Positions 19,460 through 26,569 of a stretch of 64,000 bases of DNA are shown one piece after another. Both the position numbers and the translations under genes were made by a program. Each line of letters begins with the position of its first letter. Position 1 is the stretch's first letter. This DNA is from Rheinheimera sp. MMS21-TC3 (GTDB lineage Bacteria; Pseudomonadota; Gammaproteobacteria; Enterobacterales; Alteromonadaceae): the NCBI RefSeq assembly GCF_032229285.1, contig NZ_CP135084.1, positions 1,054,001-1,118,000 of the forward strand. The letters run 5' to 3'. Under the pieces are notes generated by a model, which did not search any database, was not told where the DNA came from, and saw only the letters and a list, made by a program, of their open reading frames with translations.

Positions 19460-19792
19460 TTAGTTATCAATAACATGACCGGTTTTGCCGAAGAACTGCC
19501 CTTGATTTTCAGGGAAGAACGTAAGCTTGCCTTTTTCACCAACGTACATAGGCGTACTCATGGTTTCGTTTTCTTGCTGCTTACCGCGCAAGGTAGGGCG
19601 GGTAAACTTTAAGTCGTGCTTAACCATTACTTGCTGTGGTGAAAGCGGCTTTACAGTTAACTTAATAGTTATTTCACCACCTGACTCGTGGTCCATAACT
19701 GCACCAGCAACAATACTAATTACTTTGCTTAGCTTTTCTTCAAACTGACCGCCATCTAGGTCGGCAATGAACTTATCTACGGGTGTACTCAT
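19460..19792 (-). CDS. Hypothetical phage protein upstream of DUF2303
   Basis: A 110-residue soluble protein (MSTPVDKFIADLDGGQFEEK at the start) with a beta-rich middle (GGEITIKLTVKPLS). Its start overlaps the stop of the small HTH gene by ATGA. Such a gene commonly precedes DUF2303 genes, so joint function is plausible. No catalytic motif is seen. Confidence 0.6.
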   Translation of the reverse strand: MSTPVDKFIADLDGGQFEEKLSKVISIVAGAVMDHESGGEITIKLTVKPLSPQQVMVKHDLKFTRPTLRGKQQENETMSTPMYVGEKGKLTFFPENQGQFFGKTGHVIDN

Positions 19793-19962
19793 TTGCTTAT
19801 TTCCTCTGCTAATTGTTTTACTTGGTTTACGCTGTACCGTGGTCGGTTAAAGCCTGACAGCCGATTTAATTTGTTAGCTTTTTCAAGGCGCTGGATTGTT
19901 CTAGGGTGTACGCCTACCATCTTTGCCGCTTCGGTTTGGTTTACTGTTAAATTTGATTGCAT
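19789..19962 (-). CDS. Small helix-turn-helix protein
   Basis: A 57-residue protein, MQSNLTVNQTEAAKMVGVHP then RTIQRLEKANKLN. The pattern of T-x4-AAK-x-VGVHPRTI-x-RLE is a MerR/excisionase-like winged helix-turn-helix, and a basic wing follows (FNRPRYSVNQVKQL). It could be an excisionase-like or operon-regulating protein. It overlaps the next gene by ATGA. Confidence 0.65.
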   Translation of the reverse strand: MQSNLTVNQTEAAKMVGVHPRTIQRLEKANKLNRLSGFNRPRYSVNQVKQLAEEISK

Positions 19963-20009
19963 TGCTTATTACCTCTGCAATAAGCGGCGGTGTTACCCGC
20001 CGACACTGG

Positions 20010-21167
20010 TTAAACGTGGCTAGCTACTAGGCTGCCTTTAATGATAATGGCGTGTGGCAAATTGCCGCTTTCTCTTGTCCATATCCCGACCTTTTCAGCG
20101 TCAATACCTGATGCGATTAAGCAAGCTTCGCCAAAGCTGCAGTTATGGAACGTAGCTGTTGTTGGTGAATCTACTGGACCAATAGCGTGCTTAACTGCTT
20201 GTTCACCCATACTGATAGGTGCAACGTGTGGTTGTGGCGCACGCTTAAACTGTTCGGCTTGCTCGGCTAGCTGGGCTTGCGCTTGTTGCTTGGCTTCGGC
20301 TAATTCTGCTTCGTGGGCAAGGCGGTCTTTTTCACGCTGCTTGTCGGCTTCTGCTCTATCTGCCTCTGCCTTTGCTGCACGCTGTTCAGCTTCGGCTTTA
20401 TACTTAGCTTGCTCTGCAGCTCTTTTGTCTGCTGCTTCACGCGCTCTGGCTTCGCGCTGTACTTCTGTTTCAAGTAATGACGCAAGGCGCATGCTGTATT
20501 CGTTGTCGTCAGCAAATAAAAACGGTTCAACATGGCGGCGCTCTAGTGCTACTGCTAAACCAGCTTTATAACTTTCATTTTCAAGTTTTAATAAGCGCAT
20601 TTCTGTTTGCGTTTGCAGCTGTAAGTCGGCACTAATGCGCTCGTCTACTGCTGCTTTAGATTTAGCAGTCAGGTTGCCAGTAGCGGTTAACGTGCTTAAT
20701 GTAACTAAGCCATCAACGGTTGCACGCTGAAACTCTGGCTGTATGCCTTTAGCTTCGCCTTGTTCGATTAAGTAAGCTTGCAGCGCATCGTGGGCAATGG
20801 CTTTTTGTTCATCTTCAAAGATCTTTACTTGTTCAACTAGCTTGGCACGCGCATCAACTAGCAAGGCTGCAAGTTGCTTAACCTGCTCTTTCGCTTCGTT
20901 AATTGGCTCGCTGGCTTCATCAATAACCACTTTGCCGCGACTTTTAACTTCGGTTGCCATTTTATTTAGCTCGGTGCATAGCTTTTTGGCATCGGCTAGT
21001 GTCTCTGCTGTTACCACTACATCATAGGCTTGTAGTTGCTCAACAAAGTACGCACGCACTTCATCAAAGTTGCCAGCAATAACGGCATGCTTTTTAATGG
21101 CTACCACTAGCTCGGTTGATTCAACCTGATCTTGCTCAACTTGGGTTAATTTTTCTGCTGCTGACAT
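20010..21167 (-). CDS. Long coiled-coil phage protein (DUF1351-like)
   Basis: A 385-residue protein with long charged helices, especially residues 235-310 (Ala/Glu/Lys/Gln heptads such as AEAEQRAAKAEADRAEADKQ). A globular end follows (FHNCSFGEACLIASGIDAEKVGIW). It lies beside the RecT-like gene, where DUF1351-type proteins are often encoded in phages with single-strand annealing systems. Family assignment is tentative. A role as recombination accessory factor is inferred. Confidence 0.55.
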   Translation of the reverse strand: MSAAEKLTQVEQDQVESTELVVAIKKHAVIAGNFDEVRAYFVEQLQAYDVVVTAETLADAKKLCTELNKMATEVKSRGKVVIDEASEPINEAKEQVKQLAALLVDARAKLVEQVKIFEDEQKAIAHDALQAYLIEQGEAKGIQPEFQRATVDGLVTLSTLTATGNLTAKSKAAVDERISADLQLQTQTEMRLLKLENESYKAGLAVALERRHVEPFLFADDNEYSMRLASLLETEVQREARAREAADKRAAEQAKYKAEAEQRAAKAEADRAEADKQREKDRLAHEAELAEAKQQAQAQLAEQAEQFKRAPQPHVAPISMGEQAVKHAIGPVDSPTTATFHNCSFGEACLIASGIDAEKVGIWTRESGNLPHAIIIKGSLVASHV

Positions 21168-21169
21168 GG

Positions 21170-21442
21170 TTATTCTCCGCCGTTTAAATTTAATGTTTCT
21201 GCCGCTAACTCATTAAGAATGGATAGTCGCTGTTGTAATGGGGCAAGTTTTGCCTGTGCTTTTTCTATCTTGATTGTTAGCAGCTGCCTTATATCTGCAT
21301 CATCAAATGCGTAACCGGACATTGCGTAGCGACTGCCAACCTCTAAAGAAGATCCGTTCGGGTTTTCAAGGGCTTTAGCTAGAGTTTTAATTTCACCCTT
21401 TAATTTTCCGGCATCATTTTTTAGCTTGTCTAGGTATTCCAC
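21170..21442 (-). CDS. Hypothetical phage protein
   Basis: A 90-residue mostly helical protein (MEYLDKLKNDAGKLKGEIK at the start) between the RecT-like and coiled-coil genes, with gaps of only 2-3 bp. No domain is recognised. Heptad-like helices at both ends suggest it may bind another operon product. Confidence 0.55.
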   Translation of the reverse strand: MEYLDKLKNDAGKLKGEIKTLAKALENPNGSSLEVGSRYAMSGYAFDDADIRQLLTIKIEKAQAKLAPLQQRLSILNELAAETLNLNGGE

Positions 21443-21445
21443 GGC

Positions 21446-22378
21446 TTATTCTCCTTGCTTGGCTTGAGTTTCTTTAATTTGTGCTACACGGTTGTTGTAA
21501 GCTTTAACTAGCTCTGTGTATTCATGGCTGCCGTTAGTAAACAATTCGGCAACACTAGCTTTCCAGCGCTTGAAATCGTTGTTATCAATGCACATGCCTA
21601 GTTCTTCTAATAGGTTTGTGAAGTCAGGGTTATTGGCGGTAACTTCTGGTTCATCGTCAAAATTAGGCGCTACTGCGTGGCTGCTTTGCGCCTGGGCAGT
21701 AACTACTTGCTCAGCTTCTATTGCTGGCTCTTGTTTTGTTGCTGCCTTGCGTGCTTTTAAGCTAGTTTTGGCTACTGGTGCGCCGTTAGTTGCTTGTGGC
21801 GCAGGATTAATTTCACGCTCTGGCATTTCTTGCAGCTCGTCAGGCGTATAAACACCAAGGATTGCACCAGGTGCATAAGCACGGCCCCAATTCTTAACCT
21901 GCAAGTAGCCAAGCTGTTGCTTAGGGTTAGTTTTCCATAAAGGGCTGTTTTGAATTTTTACATCAGCGATACAAAGCCACTGACCAAAAACAACCTCGGT
22001 TTCGCCGCGAGGAATGGCGCCTACACGGCAAGAAAGCTTTTGCCCCTCGCCGTCATACTCATAATGAAAACGGCCAACTACCGAGCCTGACGATTGCAAT
22101 ACGGCGTTAACCAATTGTGCTTCGTAACCTAAAGTACCGTTAACTAAGTGCGTTTTTTGTGCTACGGCAAAAGGGTTCATGCCCCACTGTGCTGCTTGCA
22201 TTGCTACTGCTAAGCAATCTGCTGTTGATTTTTGCAAGTGCTTTGGCACGGTGACGTTGCCCGACGCCATAACCTCAGCAAATTTATATAAGCTTTGCAT
22301 GGTTTGCTGATTCATCAGCATGTTTGCTGTGCCGGTACTTACATCGGCATTAGCGTCTACTACTGCTAAGTTGGTCAT
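21446..22378 (-). CDS. recT: RecT-family single-strand annealing protein
   Basis: A 310-residue protein that should anneal complementary single strands in phage recombination. The RecT core spans about residues 20-190: PKHLQKSTADCLAVAMQAAQWGMNPFAVAQKTHLVNG and GYEAQLVNAVLQSSG, then WKTNPKQQLGYLQVKNWGR. The C-terminal third is low complexity and helical. ATG 22378 has GGAG 6 nt upstream. It is paired with a RecE-like exonuclease 14 bp upstream, the standard two-gene recombinase. Confidence 0.85.
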   Translation of the reverse strand: MTNLAVVDANADVSTGTANMLMNQQTMQSLYKFAEVMASGNVTVPKHLQKSTADCLAVAMQAAQWGMNPFAVAQKTHLVNGTLGYEAQLVNAVLQSSGSVVGRFHYEYDGEGQKLSCRVGAIPRGETEVVFGQWLCIADVKIQNSPLWKTNPKQQLGYLQVKNWGRAYAPGAILGVYTPDELQEMPEREINPAPQATNGAPVAKTSLKARKAATKQEPAIEAEQVVTAQAQSSHAVAPNFDDEPEVTANNPDFTNLLEELGMCIDNNDFKRWKASVAELFTNGSHEYTELVKAYNNRVAQIKETQAKQGE

Positions 22379-22392
22379 AACTATCTCCAAGT

Positions 22393-23259
22393 TTATTTAT
22401 TTGCCCAACGTGGGCGTTTTAATTCACGTATATGCAGCCAATCGTTGTTCTGCTTGCATTGTGCGTAAGTGGTTAGGTCGCGCCGGTACAGGTCGTAACC
22501 GTCGTTAACCCATAGATCTTCTAGTTCAACAACGTCAACACGGTAGCGGCCTGCGCTAATGGTTGAGTCGATAACTAGAAACAAGAAAGTGGGTTCTTCG
22601 CCAAAGTGGGCTTTATAGCCGTCGCAGTACATGGCGTGCTGTACGTGGTAGCGGTAATCTTCAACGTGCCGTTCTAGGCGACTAATATCAGCGCATTTTT
22701 TTACGTCGATAATTACTGGGCCTAAATCGCTGTCGGTTATGTGTCTGTCTGGACGAACGCGGCATTGCTGCCCTGTTTCTTTGTCTGTCCAAAATATACT
22801 TGCTTCGTTTTGACCAGGTGCGGCCATAAGGCGGCGAACCATTGGGTGTGCGTAAGCGCTGTCACGCATTAGCTTTAACTGGCGGTCAACTTCGCTTGCT
22901 AGCACAATTTTATTTTCTGCCTGCACTTCGACCATAAAGCTGTCTCGGCTAGCCTTGCCGTCATTAGAGCGCAAGTTAAAATCAGGCATAATGATAAAAC
23001 GGTCGGAAAATTCTTCTGGCTCTAACATAGCGCAGTGCAAGGCAGTGCCAACGTCTAGCGCATCAAGCTTTTCAGTATCAACCGGTGCGTCTTTTTGCCA
23101 TTGGTATGTGCTTGGGTTGCCAGCAATAAGGTCTAAGCCTGATTTGCTAATCGCTTCGGCTTTGTGGTACTGCTCGTTGGTTAAGTGCAAGTACAAGCCG
23201 TCGTCAAAGTCTGAGTTATCAATAAAGTCAAAAGGGCTTACTGCGTGAAGTGCGCTCAT
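22393..23259 (-). CDS. RecE-like 5'-3' exonuclease (PD-(D/E)XK)
   Basis: A 288-residue nuclease of the RecE C-terminal/DUF3799 type. It opens with HLTNEQYHKAEAISKSGLDL and has a conserved GTALHCAMLEPE. The metal-binding core is RVRPDRHITDSDLGPVIIDVKKC (Asp and DxK), followed by YRYHVQHAMYCDGY. It resects double-strand ends so that the RecT-like protein can load. Its ATG overlaps the upstream stop. Confidence 0.85.
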   Translation of the reverse strand: MSALHAVSPFDFIDNSDFDDGLYLHLTNEQYHKAEAISKSGLDLIAGNPSTYQWQKDAPVDTEKLDALDVGTALHCAMLEPEEFSDRFIIMPDFNLRSNDGKASRDSFMVEVQAENKIVLASEVDRQLKLMRDSAYAHPMVRRLMAAPGQNEASIFWTDKETGQQCRVRPDRHITDSDLGPVIIDVKKCADISRLERHVEDYRYHVQHAMYCDGYKAHFGEEPTFLFLVIDSTISAGRYRVDVVELEDLWVNDGYDLYRRDLTTYAQCKQNNDWLHIRELKRPRWANK

Positions 23260-23525
23260 GCCTTAACTCCTTGCTTTGGTGAAAATGCACGCTTTAAAGC
23301 AGCTATAGCTTGTTCTACATTGCTACACTTAATTGCATAGCGTGATTTAAAAGCACGGTACTCGTCGTTAGTGATGCTGTGCTTTTTGTAAAACTCGCGT
23401 TTAGCTTCCAAAATAATAAAAGCGTCAGCTTCGGTTTCTTCGTTAATCGCATTGGCGTAAGCCATGCTTAGGTCGTGAAATTCATTAAGGATTACTGTGC
23501 GCTCGGCACTGAATTGATTAAGCAT
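23256..23525 (-). CDS. Hypothetical phage protein
   Basis: An 89-residue helical protein (MLNQFSAERTVILNEFHDLS at the start) overlapping both neighbours by a few bases. It lies directly upstream of the RecE-like exonuclease gene. No domain is recognised. Confidence 0.55.
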   Translation of the reverse strand: MLNQFSAERTVILNEFHDLSMAYANAINEETEADAFIILEAKREFYKKHSITNDEYRAFKSRYAIKCSNVEQAIAALKRAFSPKQGVKA

Positions 23526-23898
23526 GACGGCGATCCTCTATGTTGATAGCTTCAACCAGAGCACGGCCTTTCTCGCTAATGCCGTAATACCACTCGCCAA
23601 AAACATCACCACCTAAGCGGCGCAGCAAACCTAACTGCAATAAGCGCTTAGCTAGCGCCTCTGATTGCTGCTTAGTTACCGTTATTTCATGTATTTGGAA
23701 TTGAATTGATTTCCAAGATAAAGGCGTTGAATCAAAAAGGAATGCGTCGTAAAGCTCGTAAGCTACAAATACAGCTGTACGTTCCTCTAGCGTTAGCTCG
23801 TGGTAAAGCGGCGATGTGCAATACTCGCCACCGCGAACCTTTATCACTACTGGAATGATTGATTTAGCTTTTACCTGGTGCGCTTGTAAGTAAGTCAT
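23518..23898 (-). CDS. Hypothetical protein with possible winged helix
   Basis: A 126-residue protein. The second half (AKRLLQLGLLRRLGGDVFG then EWYYGISEKGRALVEAI) resembles the recognition helix and wing of a winged-helix fold ending in the usual L-T-x-KG-x-x-hydrophobic pattern. It may be an early regulator or DNA-binding partner. The start follows the TAA of the membrane peptide gene with no gap. Confidence 0.5.
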   Translation of the reverse strand: MTYLQAHQVKAKSIIPVVIKVRGGEYCTSPLYHELTLEERTAVFVAYELYDAFLFDSTPLSWKSIQFQIHEITVTKQQSEALAKRLLQLGLLRRLGGDVFGEWYYGISEKGRALVEAINIEDRRHA

Positions 23899-24003
23899 TT
23901 ATTTGCTTCCTAAAGTTATTGCAGCAACGAATAGAACTAAAACAGCCGCAGATAAAACCCGTAACAAGCGGTCTTTTAGGAATTGTTTGTTTGTTGTAGT
24001 CAT
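23899..24003 (-). CDS. 34-residue membrane peptide, first gene of the leftward operon
   Basis: MTTTNKQFLKDRLLRVLSAA then a hydrophobic VLVLFVAAITLGSK. It has a basic N-terminal amphipathic part and one transmembrane helix. It is the first gene after the operators, the position held in lambda-like phages by small host-targeting or lysogeny factors. No homology can be claimed at this length. Confidence 0.5.
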   Translation of the reverse strand: MTTTNKQFLKDRLLRVLSAAVLVLFVAAITLGSK

Positions 24004-24024
24004 AGTATTTCTGCCAAATGAATA

Positions 24025-24094
24025 TTAACTATTGTTAAGTTGAATTTAACTATAGCTAAGACAAAAAGCAAGGCAGAAAGTTAACTATAGTTAA
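24025..24094. promoter_or_regulatory. Left operators of the phage repressor
   Basis: Three related 14-bp palindromes: TTAACTATTGTTAA (24025-24038), TTAACTATAGCTAA (24046-24059) and perfect TTAACTATAGTTAA (24081-24094). Centre spacing is 21 and 35 bp. They lie upstream of the leftward operon. An identical perfect copy occurs on the other side of the repressor gene at 25309. Three left operators and at least one right operator match a lambda-like immunity region. Confidence 0.8.
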
Positions 24095-24133
24095 AATAGT
24101 TAGAGCTTTTACTCTATTTGAGTTGGCTGGTTT

Positions 24134-24616
24134 TTATTCGTCGAGGTACTCGACTTCGTGGATAGACCAAGATTGTATCTTGTGGCCGCTTGGTAAATTA
24201 AGTGAGAATGATCTTGATCCGCTAGAGAAAGGGTTTGTTGCGGCATCTATTTTAAAGATTCTTTCAGGCAGATCGTTAGCTGTTACCTTAATAGTTATGC
24301 TTACAAGCTGCTTATTTAATGCGTTATGGAAGTTTATTTCATGGTCAACATTAAGCCTATTGAAGTAACCAGGTGCTGTTCTGCGTATGGTTGCACCGGT
24401 TAGTGCTGACGACGCTTCCCCACCAGAGAGTGTTACCGTTTTGGCTTTTTTAAATGGGAATTTTGCGCGGCACGCTCTTGCTATCTCCCTGGCTGCAACG
24501 TTACTAGATACGTTTTTCATATTGCTTGTTATGCAATCTTCGTAATTATCTGGACCAAACCAGCTAGCATTTACATTGAAGCTAAAAAGTAACGCGGTCA
24601 CAATAATAACTTTCAT
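24134..24616 (-). CDS. Exported protein in the immunity region, candidate lysogeny gene
   Basis: A 160-residue protein with a signal peptide (MKVIIVTALLFSFNVNASW). A conserved-looking segment, EDCITSNMKN and VAAREIARACRAKFP, carries two cysteines that may pair in the periplasm. It lies 13 bp downstream of the repressor gene on the same strand, so it should be transcribed in the lysogen. Its function is unknown. Superinfection exclusion or another lysogen trait is a reasonable guess from position only. Confidence 0.65.
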   Translation of the reverse strand: MKVIIVTALLFSFNVNASWFGPDNYEDCITSNMKNVSSNVAAREIARACRAKFPFKKAKTVTLSGGEASSALTGATIRRTAPGYFNRLNVDHEINFHNALNKQLVSITIKVTANDLPERIFKIDAATNPFSSGSRSFSLNLPSGHKIQSWSIHEVEYLDE

Positions 24617-24629
24617 AAATCCCCTTTTA

Positions 24630-25259
24630 TCAAAAGTCTTGTACCACCTGCTTTACTACGCCGATAATGGTGCAATTACCGTTAATAGGCATTAACGGGT
24701 AAGCTGGGTTAAATGGTTTTAAGTATTTTTGCCCGGCATCTTCTATAAACTGTTTAAGCGTGCTTTCGCCGCTGCTTAGCCTAGCAACTACAACCTTACC
24801 AGAAACCGCCGCCATGTCTGGATCAACAATAACCACTGCGCCCTCTGGTATAGACTTGCCACCTGTGTAGCTAGTCATGCTGTCACCTATAACCCTGAGT
24901 GCAAAACCTCTAGGGCCAACTTTTGCTGTTGTTGGGTACTGCATTGCTTCTTCTTGCACATCTACGACTTCCGTTTCTAACCACTTACCGGCCTGTATCC
25001 ATGATATTAAAGGCACTGTCCCGCGTAAGTCTGGGCCAGCTTCTACGTTAGATGTACTGCCGTGAAGCAGGTAATCAAGGCTAACTTTTAATGACTTAGC
25101 TAATGCTGGTAAATGTTTAGATTTAGGTTCTGAGTCGCTACTTTCCCACTTAGAAACCGAAACCCCACTAATACCAATAGCCTTGCCAAGCTGATCTTGA
25201 GTATAACCAAGGTCTGCTCTTAGCCGTTTAATTCTACTATTGATGGTTTCTTTTTTCAT
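24630..25259 (-). CDS. cI: CI/C2-type repressor with S24 peptidase domain
   Basis: A 209-residue lysogeny repressor. The N-terminal HTH (KRLRADLGYTQDQLGKAIGI then SGVSVSKWE) binds operators. The C-terminal LexA/CI autoprotease has Ser in GDSM (about 127) and Lys in STLKQF. The likely self-cleavage Ala-Gly is in SWIQAGKW, as in P22 C2-like repressors. ATG 25259 begins the family-typical MKKETINSRIKRL. A longer frame to 25349 would translate through the operator and promoter. A -10 TATAAT ends 6 nt before this ATG, which implies a leaderless mRNA. Confidence 0.9.
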   Translation of the reverse strand: MKKETINSRIKRLRADLGYTQDQLGKAIGISGVSVSKWESSDSEPKSKHLPALAKSLKVSLDYLLHGSTSNVEAGPDLRGTVPLISWIQAGKWLETEVVDVQEEAMQYPTTAKVGPRGFALRVIGDSMTSYTGGKSIPEGAVVIVDPDMAAVSGKVVVARLSSGESTLKQFIEDAGQKYLKPFNPAYPLMPINGNCTIIGVVKQVVQDF

Positions 25260-25265
25260 AAAGTC

Positions 25266-25271
25266 ATTATA
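25266..25271 (-). promoter_or_regulatory. -10 element of the repressor maintenance promoter
   Basis: TATAAT on the minus strand, followed by 6 nt and then the repressor ATG. The start point would coincide with or sit next to the A of ATG, as at lambda PRM. No good -35 element is seen 16-18 bp upstream, which suits a promoter that needs activation. Confidence 0.55.
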
Positions 25272-25308
25272 AAGCAGCTTGACTAAACTATATTTATAAT
25301 CAATCATG

Positions 25309-25322
25309 TTAACTATAGTTAA
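25309..25322. promoter_or_regulatory. Right operator of the phage repressor
   Basis: Perfect palindrome TTAACTATAGTTAA, identical to the site at 24081. A plus-strand -10 (TATAAT, 25295-25300) lies just before it, so a repressor bound here would cover the start of rightward transcription toward cro. Confidence 0.78.
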
Positions 25323-25360
25323 GTTTGAGCCGTTATTTACGTTATCCATAAGGCACCGCC

Positions 25361-25552
25361 ATGAAGAAATCAGACGTTTTAATTTACTTTGGCTGTCCGT
25401 CAGCCGTAGCTAAAAAGCTAGGCGTGACAGCAGCAGCTATCTCCAAATGGGGCGACCTAATACCTAAAGGTCGAGCTTACGAATTGGAGAAAATTACGAA
25501 AGGAAAGCTAAAGGCTAACCCTAATTTATATCTAAAACCGTTACGAGATTAG
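25361..25552 (+). CDS. cro: Cro-like repressor
   Basis: A 63-residue protein. MKKSDVLIYFGCPSAVAKKL then GVTAAAISKWGDLIPKGRAY is a Cro-type HTH: YFG..S.VA..LGVT..A.SKW...IP..RA. It is the first gene of the rightward operon and diverges from the repressor. It should shut down repressor synthesis during lytic growth. The start has AAGGCACC upstream. Confidence 0.87.
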   Translation: MKKSDVLIYFGCPSAVAKKLGVTAAAISKWGDLIPKGRAYELEKITKGKLKANPNLYLKPLRD

Positions 25553-25556
25553 AATA

Positions 25557-26060
25557 ATGGATTTATCAAAAAAGAACATGCGCCAACCGAGCAGGGCTTC
25601 TCAAGATCCCATGTACGCTGCAGCCAGTATTACCGACGACCACAACATATCTGCACTGGCAAAGCTAATGGGGAAGAACGAAAAGACCTTGGCAGCAAAA
25701 CTTAATAATGATCACGAATACGACAACCATCATTTGCACTTTGTTGAAGTAATAGCCCTTACAGAGCTAACCGATGATGAAAGAATTTTAAAAGCCTGGG
25801 CGACTAGCCGAGGTAAAGCATTAATAAACCTACCTACAAGTAATCTTACAGACGACGAATTAAGCGACCTATTGCTTAGCGTGCAAGAAAGCGTAGGCGT
25901 GCTGTCTGGCGCCATACGCGCATCAAGAGCAAACGGCGTTATATCTGAATCTGCTTATGCCGGAGTAAATAAAGCGACATTAGTAAGCATTGAATTATTG
26001 CTGCAGCTTGACGCTGAAATTAAAGCAATGGTGCGCGATTGGGGTGATAGCCACATTTGA
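25557..26060 (+). CDS. CII-type phage regulator (CP76 family)
   Basis: A 167-residue protein resembling the Phage_CP76/CII regulator family. The N-terminal half reads YAAASITDDHNISALAKLMG then KNEKTLAAKLNNDHE, an HTH that would activate repressor and integrase promoters when lysogeny is established. It follows cro by 4 bp, the CII place in lambdoid operons. Confidence 0.75.
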   Translation: MDLSKKNMRQPSRASQDPMYAAASITDDHNISALAKLMGKNEKTLAAKLNNDHEYDNHHLHFVEVIALTELTDDERILKAWATSRGKALINLPTSNLTDDELSDLLLSVQESVGVLSGAIRASRANGVISESAYAGVNKATLVSIELLLQLDAEIKAMVRDWGDSHI

Positions 26061-26181
26061 TTTCATCCACCGCCAAGCCGGTAAGTGGCGGTAATAACAC
26101 CGGCAGATAGTAACACGGAAACCTTTTAAAAAATCTCCCCGTGGGCGCTATCGGACTGATAGGAAAGACTATCACTTTAGT

Positions 26182-26257
26182 TTATTGGGTTGGCACCTGC
26201 GTCAAAAAAGCCTGCTCGACTCCGGACTTGCAATCCGGCAGGTGCCAACGCCAATAA
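26182..26257 (+). ncRNA. Structured RNA element with tRNA-like minihelix
   Basis: A long stem, TTATTGG (26182-26188) plus GTTGGCACCTG (26189-26199), pairs with CAGGTGCCAAC (26239-26249) and CCAATAA (26251-26257), with one bulged G. A 5-bp hairpin with 7-nt loop, CCGGACTTGCAATCCGG (26222-26238), stacks directly on the 3' strand. The 3' strand ends AAC-G-CCA. D and anticodon or T arms cannot all be drawn, so it is not a normal tRNA. It shares hairpin sequence with the element at 51162. Confidence 0.5.
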
Positions 26258-26271
26258 ATTAAACAGTTTAC

Positions 26272-26357
26272 GCAGTAGAGATTGGACCGAGTGGCGGTTT
26301 AAATCCGCACTTCTGATTATGAAATGCTTGCCGGTTCGATTCCGGCCTGCTGCACCA
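26272..26357 (+). tRNA. Non-canonical or degenerate tRNA-like gene
   Basis: An 86-nt element with a 7-bp acceptor stem, GCAGTAG (26272-26278) with CTGCTGC (26347-26353) including one G-U pair. It has a canonical T arm, GCCGGTTCGATTCCGGC (26330-26346), a discriminator A and an encoded CCA. The middle is unusual: possible hairpins GCGG-TTTAAAT-CCGC and GCACTTC/GAAATGC cannot be fitted to a standard D plus anticodon arm. The anticodon is therefore unassigned. Its size would fit a class II tRNA. Confidence 0.5.
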
Positions 26358-26375
26358 ATTATCAACGAGGGATTA

Positions 26376-26567
26376 ATGGCAGATAACGCAGACGAAGCAC
26401 AAACGTTAGTTGAATTACAGCTAAGCATAAGCTTGAAAAACAGAAAAGTTGGTTTACGCAACATAGGAAAATGCCATTGGTGCCAAGAAAGTATAAGCGA
26501 TAACGCGCACTTCTGCGACACCGATTGCCGCGACGACTATCAGCAAGACAAAAGGCGCAGAGGTTAA
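26376..26567 (+). CDS. Small zinc-finger protein (DUF2116/TraR-like)
   Basis: A 63-residue protein whose C-terminal half is CHWCQESISDNAHFCDTDCR, a CxxC-x10-CxxxC zinc ribbon common in small proteins of phage early regions. The frame is open further upstream through the tRNA-like elements, but ATG 26376, after AACGAGGG, is the credible start. Its role is unknown. Confidence 0.65.
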   Translation: MADNADEAQTLVELQLSISLKNRKVGLRNIGKCHWCQESISDNAHFCDTDCRDDYQQDKRRRG

Positions 26568-26569
26568 TT

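Noticed and set aside
20041..20571. Ala/Ser/Cys-rich open frame opposite the coiled-coil gene
   Set aside because: The composition is the mirror of a Glu/Ala/Lys/Gln-rich coiled coil on the other strand; no start signal.
26186..26257. Calling the first tRNA-like element a normal tRNA with anticodon TGC
   Set aside because: The hairpin CCGGA-CTTGCAA-TCCGG can be read as an anticodon arm, but then there is no T arm or D arm.
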